A stretch of 64,000 bases of DNA from Dasyornis broadbenti. Taxonomy: Eukaryota; Chordata; Aves; Passeriformes; Dasyornithidae. Shown piece after piece: positions 23,496-37,800 of the stretch. The stretch spans positions 1,210,268 to 1,274,267 of the forward strand of contig VZRN01001859.1 in NCBI GenBank assembly GCA_013397935.1, in the 5' to 3' direction. The notes beneath the pieces were generated by a model. The model saw only the letters and a program-made list of their open reading frames with translations. It did not search any database and was not told the DNA's origin. The first letter of the stretch is position 1. Every line of letters starts with the position of its first letter. The position numbers and the translations under genes were made by a program.

Positions 23496-23811
23496 ATCAC
23501 ATCACAGAATCACAGAATATGCTGAGTTGGAAGGGATCCACAAGGATCATTGAATGCAACTCCAGGCCCTGCACAGTATCATCCCCAAGAGTCACACGAT
23601 GTGCCTGAGAGCACTGTGTAAATGCTTCTGGGACTCTGTCAGGTTTGGTGCTGTGACCATTTCCCTAGGGAGCCTGTTCCTGTGCCCAGCCACCCCCTGG
23701 ATGAAGAACCTTTTCCTCATATCCAACCTAAACCTTCCATGACACAACTTCAGGCCATTCCCTTGGGTTCTGTCACTGGGCACCCCAGACTCAACAAAGA
23801 GGACAAAGGCC
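23496..23811 (-). mobile_element. CR1 LINE, 3' fragment
   Basis: It begins on the plus strand with ATCACAGAATCACAGAAT and GAGTTGGAAGGGATCCACAA, the reverse complement of a CR1 3' end. On the minus strand it encodes the end of the CR1 ORF2, with RFRLDMRKRFFIQGV and RLPREMV still readable. A subfamily difference is seen in the 'GCAACTCCAGGCCCTGCACA' block, so this is not the same subfamily as the copies at 6.2 or 53.0 kb. It is 5'-truncated and inactive. Confidence 0.93.
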
Positions 23812-26800
23812 AAAACAAAATTAATTTCTGTTATCTTTTTCACTAAGATACAGATGTCTCAATCCTTAGCACATTATTTCTGGTTTTGGCAGTATGTCAC
23901 TGCTACATCAGGAGTAGATTAGATATGTCATGATGGCCACAATAGTCCTGGAGTAAAGATCTTAGAGGAAAAATAGTGAGAATTCTCTCAGACCCAATCC
24001 AAACATACATGACACATTTTGCTCTACATTTAGGAGAGAGAGAAGGACTCCAGCTTCCAGCTGCAAAGCTGGAGAACAGATGTTTCAGCTGCCGTGTGGA
24101 CACAGGTGTGAGGGCTTACAACTGCGAAACAAAAAGTTTAAAGGAAGCATTTGTCCAAGTAAATTGGGGCTGTGGTGATTGGTAGACAACATATTTCTGA
24201 CATCTTGGAAAAATCTTGCAAATGACACTGTGTCTACCAGGCCTTTAAGATTATTGCTAGCTTATGCTACTCACCTAGAAGTACCCCGATTTACCAAAAG
24301 CTGTTGCCAGGGGCAGTGCTCTGGTGTGATTGCAAAACTCTGCCTGCTCAGCCAGACCCGTCAGGTTCATACAGTTGCAATTCCCCTCCTGAACAGAAGT
24401 CACATGAGCAGTGTCATCAGGTGTCAGGATCTGTGTGAGAGAGGACTTGGTGACAGTTCTTATGCCTCAGAATAGAGGAAATAGAAGAAATCCATGAAAC
24501 ATTTCACACCATCCTCACTTCTACCAAAAACCAGTCAGACCACAGCTGGGTGGTCTGTGATTTTATTTAAGGGAAAAGCAATCACTTTCAGCTGGGTTTC
24601 ATTTCTAAGGCACTCCTCTGGAGGGACTTAACTAGAAATATGAATGAAAATCAAAGTGAAGAGTCTTGTGCAAGTCCCTGTAATGACAGGGAAAGTGGTT
24701 GTCACCCAGCCCCAGATGTGGAGCAGTGCTTGGAGGTGCTTCTCACATGGTAGGAGCAGAGATGGCACTAGTAGCGCTCACACAAAACCATTCACACTGC
24801 TTTTCTGGTCCTCTTCTCACCAGCAAGAATTGCCAGAGCAAGAGAGGCTCTACCACACACTGCCACAGAGAGAGGCAGAGGATTCCCTGGCCATTTCACA
24901 GTGCTCCAAACTGAAAAGGGCACAGGAAAAAAGATTGTACAAAGTTTTTTTAGACAAATAAATTGACCACGATCTGAAGAAAAGAATGGGTATGCTTTTT
25001 TTTCTCCAGGAGAGCATTCAAAAGATCCACTGCACCAAGCAACTAAATTTCCCTCTCCTCTAAATGCAGTATTGAATTTCATGATATAAAGCTTCCCATT
25101 TTTCCTTCCTGAGGCTAAATCTCTATGGCATTAAATTGGTTAACGGTGCCTGCCAGCACTCCTTGCATTGCAGGTGGCACAGAAATGTCAATTTTAATTC
25201 AGCGCTTTATATTCAGTAAAAATTCTAAGCTCGTGTATGGGAGAAACCTTTTCTTGCGTAAAGAATCAGAAAAATGTGTGTGTGGAGGGATAGTGTCAAG
25301 ATGTGTAATGTGGCCCTGCAAATTAGTCTTTACAGCATATGTTTATTATGTATGTATAAATATTACATATGTTTATAGATGCACACACAAAATTTATTTC
25401 CACCATTAAGGTCATGATGTTACAAACATTTGCACTTCCAAGACTGATTTAATCCTCTTGATGCTGTTTTCATCAAGCCTCACAATGCATTTCAGAAGCT
25501 GTCAGTACCAGCTGAGCGATGCCATTGAACCAGTTTCCAAGATGAATTCAAATATTCATGCGCGAGAGGAAAACTGAGACTCAAAGTCAGTTCCTAAATT
25601 ACAAGATGATAGATATTTCTTTTCATAAATAGTCTGAACATTACTGCCAGAGAAGAAAACCAAAGGGGAACTGATAACCTCTGCTAACATTTAGGACCTT
25701 CGCTTGATCCCATATTTGGCTGAGGATGATCATCAGAATTGCAGGGTGGATTGAGTCAAGTTACCACTACATAGGCAGTCTTTTTCCTAAAGCACTGCAG
25801 GCCAGAAGCCTCTTTAGTGGGTGGTTTTGGGACAACGCAGAGCTGTAATGCAGAGCACTATAACAAATCTGACTCAACACCTGACCTCAGGAATCCAAAC
25901 CTGGGTGCTCCTCAGCCCCTCCAGGTACTGGTGCTCCTCTGAAATAAGTAATGAGTTGTCTTTAATGCACAGAACAGGACTTTTTCCATCAGCTTAAGTG
26001 GTTTATTCATGTGCATTAGGCATTTTGCCTACCAATGCAGTCAAAACCAATAATATTGAAGCTTGGTGCCTGTTCTGTGAAATGATGTGGTTTGAGCCTT
26101 GTCTGCCACCACACGCTTACCTGAGCTCTGGGCTGCCAGGAGCATCTCCTTTAATCCTGCCCTTTCTGTTCCTAGCATTTGATTTTCTTTTATCATGTTG
26201 TTTAAAAGAGTAAATAGGTTTTCTTCCTCTTCACACCTGCTCCTTCGTACCTGATACCTCCTCTCTTAGCTCAAGGGCCTCCCATGGGTGCTGATAGAAA
26301 TTCACATATAATAAGAATTATTGTCCCAATTCTTCTGCCTCTTCATTCTTCAAGGGTGCAGTGGGTAGGCTGTGCGGCATGAGGCTGTGTGGGTGCCGTA
26401 GTCAGTACACTCAGAGCAGTGGGTAGAAGTTTTCAAGATCCCCATCTACTTTTACTGGGCAAAGAGGCAGCATCTCCAGCCCTGGTTTTAGCCTCATGTG
26501 TCTGAATAACACAATCTATGTGAAGGCTATTGTCAGTCTTGCACATCTCTTCCCTTTCTCCTTCCAGCTATAAACCCAAGATGACACAGTTTGGAGCATC
26601 TTTCTTTTGAGCAATGAATTTACAAAAGCTCTTTTCTCTTTCCTGACAGTGACTCAGCCCTAGGGAAATGAAACAGTACAAGCAAATATTGAAAATTAAT
26701 TTTCAAAGATCCCTCAAAACATGATGTGCAGCAGATTTTTAGCAAATTTTTATTGTTCATTGCATGCTTCTCTGCCGTTATCGTTACAAGGTAAAAGACT

Positions 26801-28299
26801 TAATTGGCAAGGGAGATACATGTCTGGAAACTTAGCATGCTCAGGTGGGAAACTTCCAAACATGAATCTTGGAGTTATTCCAGAAGGTCCAGGTTTGAAT
26901 GTTCTACTCAGCTTAGAAGGCTTCATAATATGTTAGAAATGTTAAATAATGAAGAGGTCACTTATGCCTTGCTGAAGGCATTTCTACCTTATAATCCACA
27001 GAGTGAGGCTGGCAGAGTTTTGAGTCATTGTGTAAAGTATGTAGGCATCCTGTTTTAGTTTTTCTGTTTGGTTGCTTTTGAATGGGTTCAAAAAGTCAGG
27101 TGGAAATGGAAAAAAAAATTCACATGCTCTCCTGCAATTTAAGAGGAGGCAGTATCTGATGACAAAGATTACAGCTTAATATAACATTTGTCATGCACTC
27201 ATATCCGTGAGTGCTTCAGCTTAGCGCTTGAGCATCAAACCAGTGACTCAAAATCACACAAACAAACAGACCGTATTTATAAACACGGTTGATAATCCCA
27301 TTGTGTAAAGTGATTACTACAATACACAGATCACCAGATGCTTTCATGAGTGAGCATCCCAGATGAGACAATTCCCTTCCTCACAGTGCAAACTGACAGG
27401 CCTAATTCTGAGCTCAGGTTGGTTTAGATGGATATTTTTCAGTGCATGTCCTGATCAATGCCACTGACACCTGAATGAAAGTCTAGGTTATTTCCTTTCT
27501 AATGCTCTTTAATGTTTTGTATAAAGTGCTTCTAGAATAACCAGGCAAGATTATGCTTCAGGAATCATTAAAAACTTGCACCCCAGTTCTACATCTCCAG
27601 GGAGACTGTGCATGGACCACCAAACTTCACTTGGTTTGTAACCGACTGTGAAACAGGATGATGCAGAGTGGTCACAGGAAGAAATAACCAGCTTCCACTC
27701 TCGTATTCACTTTATTTAAAAGAGCAGCAAGACCTAGAAGGTCTTGCTTGTCAAAAGCCAAACCTGGGTGTCTGTTTTCCAACTGGTACATTTCAAAATC
27801 AAGACATTTCAGCACTGAACGAACGAACCCTGCAGCAGCCTGAACTCTAAAATACATTATTGGGTGCCTGGGGAGAAATGTTCATTCCCTGCTGGAATAA
27901 GCTGGTCTAACTCTAGCAAAGCAGCAAACATGAAAAAAGGGAAAACCTTTTTCCCTCTGAAATTGCAGCCTGAACACCAAACAAAAATCTACTTGCAGTC
28001 AAAGCTCTGAGGAAAATGGGCTTCATGTGGACTTTAACAAAAACTCTTCCTGCATACAACAAAATGAACATCACAATACTAGCAGTAACTGTTTCTTTAA
28101 GGACTTTACCCCAAGAAAAGACCAAGAAATTCAGCTGGTTAAACTAATATGCTGGAGAAGAACTGCTGCCGTCATTTACACAATGCTGTGCCTAAGATGG
28201 TTGTTAAAAAGCACAGCAGTAACAACAGATTTTCATACACTGGAAAACAAAAACCGCCTTATTTTACAAAGCACAACACGCATTTTACCACTTCACCAA
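23812..28299. other. Unique non-coding DNA
   Basis: No element or gene is recognised. The segment 24640-24960 is moderately GC-rich and open for 105 codons on the plus strand, but without motifs. A patch at 25490-25570, with a GCGCGAGAGG element in AT-rich surroundings, might be conserved non-coding DNA, though this cannot be judged from one sequence. The rest is AT-rich. Confidence 0.5.
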
Positions 28300-28562
28300 G
28301 CACGGACACACCTTTGCAGTAGCACAGGACTGCCTGGGCGATACGCTTTCTAAAGGGCGTGTTCGAACCCTGTCTCACACGTTGATGGACTCCGGAATGA
28401 CACACGGCCGCGGCCGAGCAGAGCCTCCCGCCGAGCATCCCTCGGGCTCCCGCCCCTGCCCCGACTGGGACGGGCCCGACCCCGCTCACCCACATTACAC
28501 ACAGACCGGGACAGGCCCTCCTGATTAGCACCCCTAAACGGGGCAGGAGGGTTCTCCTGCGC
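28300..28562. promoter_or_regulatory. Small CpG-dense patch, possible promoter or first exon
   Basis: About twenty CpG dinucleotides fall within roughly 260 bp, while CpG is rare in the surrounding kilobases. The core (28380-28500) is C- and G-rich and includes a perfect 12-bp palindrome, CGGCCGCGGCCG, at 28405-28416. In vertebrates an unmethylated CpG cluster usually marks a promoter. On the minus strand a consensus 5' splice site (GGTGAG, 28490-28485) lies inside it, which would suit a first exon reading leftward. No coding frame or TATA box is convincing. It could also be a fragment of a GC-rich repeat I do not recognise. A CR1 starts only about 40 bp to the right. Confidence 0.4.
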
Positions 28563-28599
28563 TCAACCTCTACCTTTTCTCCATGCTTTTTGCTTTTAT

Positions 28600-28813
28600 A
28601 ATCAAAGAATCATAGAACTGTTTGGGTTGGAAGGGACCCTTAAGGGCCATCTAGTCCAACCCACCTGCAAAGAGCAGGGACATCCTCAACTCGATCCGGT
28701 TGCTCAGAGCCCCGTTCAACCTGGCCATGGGGGTGCAGGCATCAACCACCTCTCTGGACAACCTGTGCCAGTATTTGCCACCCTCGCTGGAAACAAAACT
28801 TTCCTCTGTGTTC
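28600..28813 (-). mobile_element. CR1 LINE, 3' fragment
   Basis: The plus strand begins AATCAAAGAATCATAGAACT and continues GGTTGGAAGGGACCCTTAAG, the reverse complement of a CR1 3' terminus. The minus strand still reads as the CR1 ORF2 C-terminus (KYWHRLSREVVDACTPMARL, then ALSNRIELRMSLLFAGG) with few changes, so it looks younger than the relics at 20.3 and 57.1 kb. The match fades near 28800, marking the 5' truncation. Confidence 0.93.
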
Positions 28814-31800
28814 TGTCTTACGGCTTTAGTAAGGGTTGGAGCAGTGAGCGAACCTGTGTTAGTCATAGATTTGTGCCACTGCTGTGCTGACAAGGACTTG
28901 GGGTGAACGTGCCACTTTACAGGCATAAACGAAGGTGGAAAAAGGAGATGGGTAGGTGAAGGTATGGCTGGTTTCCTTTCCCTCACCTCCCGGGAGTGTC
29001 CCCAGGGGTCTGTGTTGGAGCTGGGTCATCCTTTGTGGGTGGTGGAGCCCTGATCTTCCACTCCAGGAGCTGCAGTAATTCACAACAGTTATTTAAAATT
29101 TAAAGCGGCCTTTAAATCTTTTTGAGCAGAGTTCTCAGAAGATTTGGATAAGGATGTGAGATTTAGCACTGGAAATAAGGAGATACATTGATTTCTTCAG
29201 AGGTGAAAGGTTCAAAAACAGAATTCAGGGAGGCTTACTGGCAATTCTGGGGGCACAAAGGATTTTATTCTCCCCACCCTGGAAATGTATCGATAATAAA
29301 TAGGTAATATATGCAACTGGAACAGCTTCCCTTCATACACACAGTGATAATATACAAACCCCAGTCCTGTGTTTGAAAGGGCACTTATATTTTTAACTGT
29401 TAACTATTGGTGAAACACAATATTCTTCCTTCCCACTACAATTCTTGATTTGTTTATACCTCTGGGCTATGTCAGCTACCTGAACACCAACAATATGTAA
29501 ATAACATTAAATAAGTTGCCAGTCACGTAAAGGCACAGGATCTGCAAAGGTTTATGCTTTGGCAGATCTTTATGCCTTGGCTGATTAATCACTTGAATTC
29601 AGTGGCAGGGGCCAGTGCATGATGCCAAGCTTAAGCATAAGTCTTTATTAGAGTGGGACCTAGGATGATCAGGAACATTATATAAATGTACTAAATAACC
29701 TTTTAGTCCACTGAGATAGAAATTGAACAGCACTGTTTGACTGAACAAGTACAGAGTGCTTTGCAATAGAGAGATGACAATAGTATACTGGGGGAAAAGA
29801 GGAAGGCATTGACCTTAAGTGTCTGTGAGAATCTGTAAATAAGTCCATGACCTGCAGCTTCTGAAGAAAACAGTACTTCAAACACAGCGCAAAATAAGCT
29901 GAACTCTGGCATCAGCAAAACAGAGATTAAATGCTTGAAAAGACAAAAAGCCTGTGCTGGCAGTTCAAAGGAAATAAGCTGGACAATAATCAAAATTCAG
30001 CTTGGCTGAATACAGAAGAGCATTACTGCAGTCTGGTACAACCTCTAAGAGACAAGTTTTCCAATTCCCTTTTTTAACAATTAGAGGGATCCAGGAGACA
30101 TAAAACAACTGATCAGATTTTTTTTTAAAGTGAGGCCAATAGAGAAATGTTAACATTCACATTGTTTGCAGCTTCATTGCTAAGTGAGTAGTTAATGAAG
30201 CAGAGAACTTCTGCAAATTCAATCTGTTGTGCACTACTGTGCTAACTGGATAGTATTTTCCAAATTGCTTAACTGCATGAGTGACTCCAAAACAAGCTTG
30301 TGTTAAAGAGAATCACCTGAAATATTTTTTTTTCCTATAGACCATGCTAGACATCCATATCAATACATTTGGTGACGCTCAGTTAGCGTCTCATTCCTCC
30401 TTCATGAGCAGAGCTCTTGGCCAAAACTTCATGCTCTCTGTGATACCAGACTTATGTAACTACAGATAAAAACCCTTCCTCACCCAAGTCACCACGGATG
30501 AAAATAAAGTTGGGCACCATCAGCACAAAGTGATAAGTACTAACAAGTGAAAGGAGACAGCTCAGAAGAAGAACAGTGTTTAAAAAGAGAAGACAAAAAC
30601 CATCAAATAGATGCTCATGGAAACCAGATTGAATCAGTGAGGCAAAGGACGTCTCCACAGTTATGGACTTCAGGCCATTTATTTAGATGAAAGCAGAAAT
30701 GACCCAAGGCCCCCTCTGACAGCCTTAGGCTGAGATGCTTGTGGTCCATTTCACAATGCAGTACAGCTACCCTGCTGAAATAAGCCAAATAGACATAAAT
30801 ATTTCTGATCTATTAAGGGAATTTACAATTCTGAAGATCTTCCCTTCAAAAAGTCATGCCTTGCTCTCTCATTCACACTGGCTGGTTTCTTTCTCTGGAC
30901 AGCAGAGGTAGAAAAACAGTATTTCTGGACATGATTTTAAGGATTATGGTAGTTTCATTATTTTAACTACTCAAATGTAATCTCAAATACTCTTCAGTTT
31001 CACATGATTAGCAGTAGCTGTTCAAAGAGTACAGGTTGGTATAGTAAGGTAATCCATACCAACAAGAAGAAAATAAACTTCCACCAGGAACAGTGAGAAC
31101 TGAACTCTCTAGATGAGCCACAAAAGCTTACAGCCATCTGAAAGCTTCACCTAAAGGAACACAGACAGAAATAAAATGGAGATGTATTCAGGTCATGCTT
31201 AGCTGATGAATTAAGCCTTGCTTTGTAACACGATGAAAAGGTCTGTATCAGGTCTGAGTTATGTACTCTGTTACTTCACATGGCAAGCACAGGTAGTTTT
31301 CACTGGAATATATACTATCTGCCTTCTCCAATATCCCTCATAATGGGAAGACCTTACTAGCCTTTGAAAAGAAACAGATTTTTAATGCTATTTATAACTA
31401 TTTATAACTACATCTATGGTCTATTTACAACTCAGTGTAGAGCTCTGCATTTACTTCTAGCCATAGATGTGACTCTGCCAAGTGTCACTGCATGAGAAGT
31501 TGGTAGGGAAAATGGATTATCAGAGACTGAGCACCTTGTGAAGATTTAATTAAAGCACAGTAAAAATGAATAAATATTATCTAAGGGGGTGTCTCATTTT
31601 TTGGCAGTCTGACAGTCACATCTAAAACAGGTCAAGGAAATGTGTTGGCCCAACTGGACTGGTGGGTGGGAGTGGGAGGGAAGATTCAGACCATTACTGA
31701 ATGAAGGAAAAATATAGCAGAGTATCTTTTTTTTCCTTTTTTAATTGTCACATACCAAAGAGAACAACAAACCCCAGTTCTAGATAAACTTTTTTTTAGG

Positions 31801-34800
31801 TCAGCTTTCAAGGTTTTTCTCAGGCAAAAGAAAAAAACCCAATGTTTCAGTTTTGTTGTTCTCTTGTTACCGTTACTTTTAGAGGCAGATCAATTTTAAA
31901 TGAAAACACTGCTCTCTTGAAATGAAAATGAGAAACTTTTTATCTCAGATATGTCAAGCTAAATAGGCTGATATTTTTCATTATTAAAATGTCTAAATGA
32001 ATGCTTCAGATTTTTGGTGCGCTCGCCCATTTTTTTTTTCCATCTAAAATTATTGACTCAGGTTCAGAAACAACTGGTGCTTATGATATGTTTGCAATAT
32101 GTGCACTTCTTTTTGCCAGGATGAAAAAGGTACATGCTAGAGCCTGAGGGCCAGAAGAGCCTCACACCCAGCTGTTGAGGCCAACCCTAGCTAACGGGGG
32201 CTGCCCAACAGCAGACATCTGTGCACAAGAAGCCCCTGTAACCCTCAGGCTTGGGGAGAAAAAAGATGGTGAGTGGGGGAAACACAACACAGCTGCTTTT
32301 GAACCCTCCTTCTGTTTGTTTGCAAAGCTATCAGTAAGTGGAAGGAACATAAAAATCCCTAACTTTGACTACAAAGTTGCTAAAATAACTTTGCTTTGGC
32401 TAATAAGCTGTTAGGGTCAGAATTAACAGATTAACAGTTTTGGGTTTTTTTCTTTTAATTGTCTTTTTTGCCTAACCCTTCATTTCAACTTCCACAATAC
32501 CTGCAGTAAGATTTTCTCTCACTGTCAGCTCAATACTGCCCCTTCTCCTTACGTGCTGAGGAGCCCAAAGCTGCATCGGCAGGTCAAATCCCCTGCTCTG
32601 GCTCATATCACACGGCCTGTTTTAACCAATGGAATTGCTGTCCGCCTCTGGACTGCCACAGGATGAGGCATTTCCAACGCTGTCTCATGGAGGCAACAAA
32701 GCAAAAAACCTGGTGGGAAGGGGGAGGAGGCTTGGCAGGACAGATCTTTATTAAATCACATGTGCACTAAGCTACTCAAGCTTCTTCCCCATTCTCCTCA
32801 CTGCCTAAATTCAATGTCTCAAACCCTTTCTGTTGATTTTGGTAGGAATTACTCCATTTTGCAGTAATAAGGAGTGATTACTCTCCATGTTGACTCATGG
32901 ACTATGCACCACACTTGTGAATCTCTGCAAATTTATTTCTTCACTGAGAAAAAAAGAAGGTTCAAATCACAGTGCACACTAACTGAACACTGATGCTGCC
33001 TTTAATTCTGACATTCACTTAATGCTGACAAATTAGTTGAGTTCTTGCAATTTACATGAGGTTTCATCAGAATATAGTCCAATATTCAATTAGGAACATT
33101 TCTGGGGGAGGAGGCATCATGCAGAACTTTGAACACTCTGATCAATATATTAAAGAACAGGGAGCCTTTGAAGCTGAGCTGCTCTAATTAATCTACTTTA
33201 TTTTGCATTTTGCTTGTCTCAGAAAAATAGTCTTTCATTTCCAGTCTGTTCCCAGTACTGATAACTGATCCTGCCCCAGCATGGAGGGACTGGATAAGCA
33301 ACACTCCAAGATGATACTCAACCCTCCATTTCTGAGATGCTCTAATGAATGAGCTAACCTTTGAGCAACAACCTGCAAACAAAACCAAAACATATTTATC
33401 TCTTTTGCAAATGCATCCTGATTATTCTATGTTCATAGGCATAAGCAATCCTTAGATTTGTCTGCTTTCTTTAAAGCACGTACTGATGTTGTACCAGCCA
33501 GGCCTTGGTCTACAACAGCACACCAGGCTGGGAATCTATTACAACAAAACCACTAAATATACGCTAGTAGCAGATGTGCTCAGTGGCTTGGGAAAAATAG
33601 ATGTTATGTTTAATTATGTGACATAGTAAAACAAAGCAGAAACAAAACCACATGCACAGTTAGGGCAGGAAGCTTAGATTATTAGATTGATTTATAAATT
33701 ATTATAGATTTACTTATTAATTATTAGATTTAAGAACATAATATTAAGCAAGTATTTTGCTCAGATGAGACAATTTGCTGAATCTAAATCACTGCTAAAG
33801 CTGAACAGTCTGTCTGGATCGTACACTTCTTAATACCTAGAATCAGAGTTTGGAACATTAAGGTCAGAGTATCTGAGGTCAGATTCAAATACCTGCAGAG
33901 CAGAGTATAAGTAAATGGTTTAAACTTGCAGCCGTCTGTGGTGAGGGTTATCAGCCCTTGACTCTAAAGAGAGAGCAATTACCAGTAGCCTTCACCAATT
34001 ATGAAATGCAGGGTGATGTTACTTTACCACTGCAGGCTTCAGATACCATTACATATACCTACATGACACTGCAATTATGGGATCCCCAAATTGTGTCCTA
34101 TGCTGCACTGGCAGCCCTCAAACTCTTCCTGTGCAGCCTGCAAAAGGATGTCAATGTATGAGGGATGGCAGGAAGGGAGCACACACTGCCACAGCACCAG
34201 CACTTTCCCAAAGAAATTCTCCCCTCCTCTTCCTGCTCTGTGTAGGGGCTGGGCACACCAGCAATGCTGAGATCACGGTTGTGAGGACAAGAAATGGTGG
34301 CCAGATAATGGGTTGTCACTGGTTTCTGAGCATAAGGCCCAGGGAATGCTTCTCCAGGGCATCAGTTCAGGCAGGACACGGCAGTGTGGAGTAAGTGAAA
34401 TGGGCACATCAGCATTTCTGCCTCACCATCAGCACAGATGGCGGAGGGTTTCTCCTGGTTGAAACTCCACAGGGGCATATTGTGCTTTCTCTGGGCCCTA
34501 GCGCACAAATAAAATGGAACTCCCCATCCATCTCCCTCACTGCTTCCCGAACCTTTCCCGGATTTTCCCTGGTCTGCATGTTTGAGAGCTGTGCAACTGG
34601 ATACAAAGCTAAGAGGGTAAAAATGGCTGTTGGATTGACCACACAGCATGACCAGTTTTGTCCTTCTTGATAAGACTGGCTGATTTGAGAGAAATCCAGA
34701 GTGTGATTATGCCATTATGTGAAAGACCGTGGTGCAGCCTCACAAAAGCAAAGTGCAAATCTTTTATTGTGCTGGCAAATTTTGGCACTACGTACAAGTG

Positions 34801-37800
34801 CTTTACCTTGCAGATCTACCACTCATTCAATGGAGTTTTTGATGATATCCTATTTATGAGAAATATATTGGTACCTGAGGACAGATAGCTCAACAAATAT
34901 TAATGAGAAAAAGTAAATGACGAGAGATAATACTAATATAAGAAATATAAGAATAATACTCTTAGGCCCACTGTACTTTACCTGTCTGGGGTTTAAGGGA
35001 TCATTGCATATGCTATATCGGCAGCCCAGTACTCAATTGCAAGATTTTCCTAGCAATTGACAAGGGCCAATACAACAAAAAAAATCCTCTGTAAGATACT
35101 GTAAGGCTTAAAAGAGAACAGAAGTCATCTTGAACTGAAGCAAAATTCCCAGGATGACAGAGTTATGGTGGAAATTCAACTAGCTCTAATTGTAATTTTA
35201 AAATATAAACAGAAGTTAATACAGTATATTCTGTGGTAATAATTTACTTTTAGAGATATCTAGCACTAAGCAACTGGCCAGAAGCACTATAATGTATCGA
35301 TAATTAATTATCTTTGAGCAGCACTTTGCATCTAAATGATGCCAGTGTGCTTTCTAGCTTAAATACCTGGCTGTTGTAACTCCACTGCAGTTGGAGTGAT
35401 TTCAGAGAACCCACACCTGGTATTTTTCTTCTTATGCATGATGACATTCAGCCATTGGTGAACAGCTGCCTACTAGCTAACAACACTGCTTCATGTGACT
35501 TCGGATAATACTCGTCTGAGTGAAACCTAGAGGGAAATGAGACAGGCCCAAATCATGAAATGAGAGGTTTGCATCTGAATAAAGCTGCCTGGGACCAATT
35601 AGTAGCACTATTATTGATTCACATGCTGGAACACATAAGACAATTATTCACTTCTTGATTTTTCCTCTACAAATCTATCCAAGAACAGACATTTTTATAT
35701 ACAGATTTGTTGAATCCTTTCGACACCTAATCATTACCAGTGCCGTCACCAAACACTTCATGGTGGCAGTGAGATTTCCCCATGTAGTTTCTTTGCACGT
35801 CACAGTCACATTCCTTCCACATGTGACTGAAGTCTCGTAAGAAGTCAGGTAAAAATAAAAATAAAAAGTGACTCAGAACCTTGTGATTAATCTTCAAGCA
35901 ATTGATCTAGGATTCATCAGCTAGCTCAAGTCAAATATTAATTACTCACATCTGTTTCTGAGGTAGGTGGGCCTGCTACAGCCCTCCAACACTTGGATGC
36001 AGAAGGCAACTTTCCCATGTTCATGGGTGCTTGGCTCCAGTGTTTTGGTTGGGGGTTTTGCCATCTCTCCTTTCTCTGGCACAATGCTGTGATATTTTGA
36101 ATAGGAAACTCCATCTGCTGTATGAGAAGCCGAATTGCAGCTAATGTCGATGTATTTCTCGTGCCGGTGCTCAGGGAGGGGATTGCCATTCAGGAAGTAC
36201 TGTCATAGGGCTGTACTGATCCACACAAGCTATTTGTGTGTCTTAGACTCCTTTCCACTCACATGTAGTAACAACAGAGGAAAAAGCGTTGGTCCTGCCA
36301 CGGGCTTCATGAAGGTGGAGTCACTTCCACACGGGTAATCCACTGGGATTGCCGCAGGGCTGTGTGGCCAAGCAAGTCTGTGGAGGGACTCTCATTGACT
36401 TCAGGAAGCTCTGGACCAGGTCTGAGTGCTCTGCACCACTTTTCCGGTGACCCTAGTTTTCCACAGTGCTTGGCACAGCTCCAGCGCTCCCACAGATCCG
36501 CGTGTGGGCTCACAGCCTGCAGCAGGCTCCTGCAAAGCCTCAAGCAGAGGAGGGGCCATCCCTACAGGAAGGCAAGGGGCTCCTGAACAGTGGCTGGAGG
36601 AGACAAACAGACCACTGCAGAACATCATTAGGGTGTTTAAGAGATGGCACTACAAAAGATTAGAGATTTGCACTTCAAATATCCAGTTCCCTGGTGCAAC
36701 ACAGTTCTTACCCTATGACAGCGTCTCATAGCAACTCCTCATTAATTTGTCTAAATATTTTTCATTTAATGGACTCCCAACCTCTCTGACTCCTCTCACT
36801 TGTATGCAGCTACCCAGACCCCTTCCTGCAGAGGCAGGCATGATGTTGCTGTGAGCTGGCAAGGCTGGTGGCAAGGAGCAGGGTGGCTGTGACCACACAG
36901 CGGAGCCAGGCAGCCCGTCCCCTGCCCCAGGCAGCCAGTGGTGCCTGGCACAGGGGGCCAAGGAAGCAGAAGGAGGTGATACATTAGGAGTACTTGGGAT
37001 GTCAACAGCATGCTGGGACACCAGGAACAAAATCCTGATGTTGCAGGCATCATAGTCCCTTAATAAATCTGTTAATGAAATAGAACAAACCCTAAAAGGT
37101 TTGGTATTAACATAAAGAACTATAGAAAGACACTGCAGTAGCAATTCCAGATGAAAATAAAGAAATCAGTAACTCTAGCCAAGATCAACTGGGAAAAAGG
37201 CCTTAATACATGATGAAGAGAGAAACCGAAGCTCACATCGTATTCTTTTGCTCTGGGGTCTCAGAAACCTACCTGACATTTGGAACATGCAAAACTTAAG
37301 AGATTTCAGAAACAGCAAAATACAGTCAATGAACTTAATCCAGTTGTCAAAATGTCAAAATTGTTTTTTAATGAATTCCTGACACTTTAGCATTTGCCTT
37401 GACTTCCCAGTGGCTTAATATCTACTCGAGATACTTTTCTTGTGGTACATATCAAGAAGGGGATTGGGATAACTGAACTCACATCACCGGGTTTGGAATG
37501 TTGTGATCCCAAGTTAAAAAGCATTGATTATTGTACTGAGTTCATAAAGGCTGTTCTATATATTTTATGTATGTCTGAATGCTCTCATCTGATGTCAGTG
37601 TGTGCAGCCCATAATCTGATCAAACTCATGGTAAAGGGTCACCGTATGACACCTTCAGAGCCATCCTGGCAACCCACTGGGCCACTGTGATCTCACAACT
37701 TTCAAAAGTCAACCTGAATAGCCAGCTACAAGACTGTGACACACACTTATCAAACTCTTTTTATTTTTCTAGGGCAGTAGTTTGCTCAAATGCCATTCAA

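Noticed and set aside
28320..28380. tRNA-like segment with TTCGAAC near a possible stem-loop
   Set aside because: The TTCGAAC core resembles a T-loop or B box, and ACGC...GCGT could be an anticodon stem, but the T-stem pairs poorly, no acceptor stem or valid anticodon loop can be built, and the A box is unconvincing.
36713..37144. 143-codon minus-strand frame in a GC-richer patch
   Set aside because: Equally long competing frames occur nearby, with no motifs; explained by local GC content.
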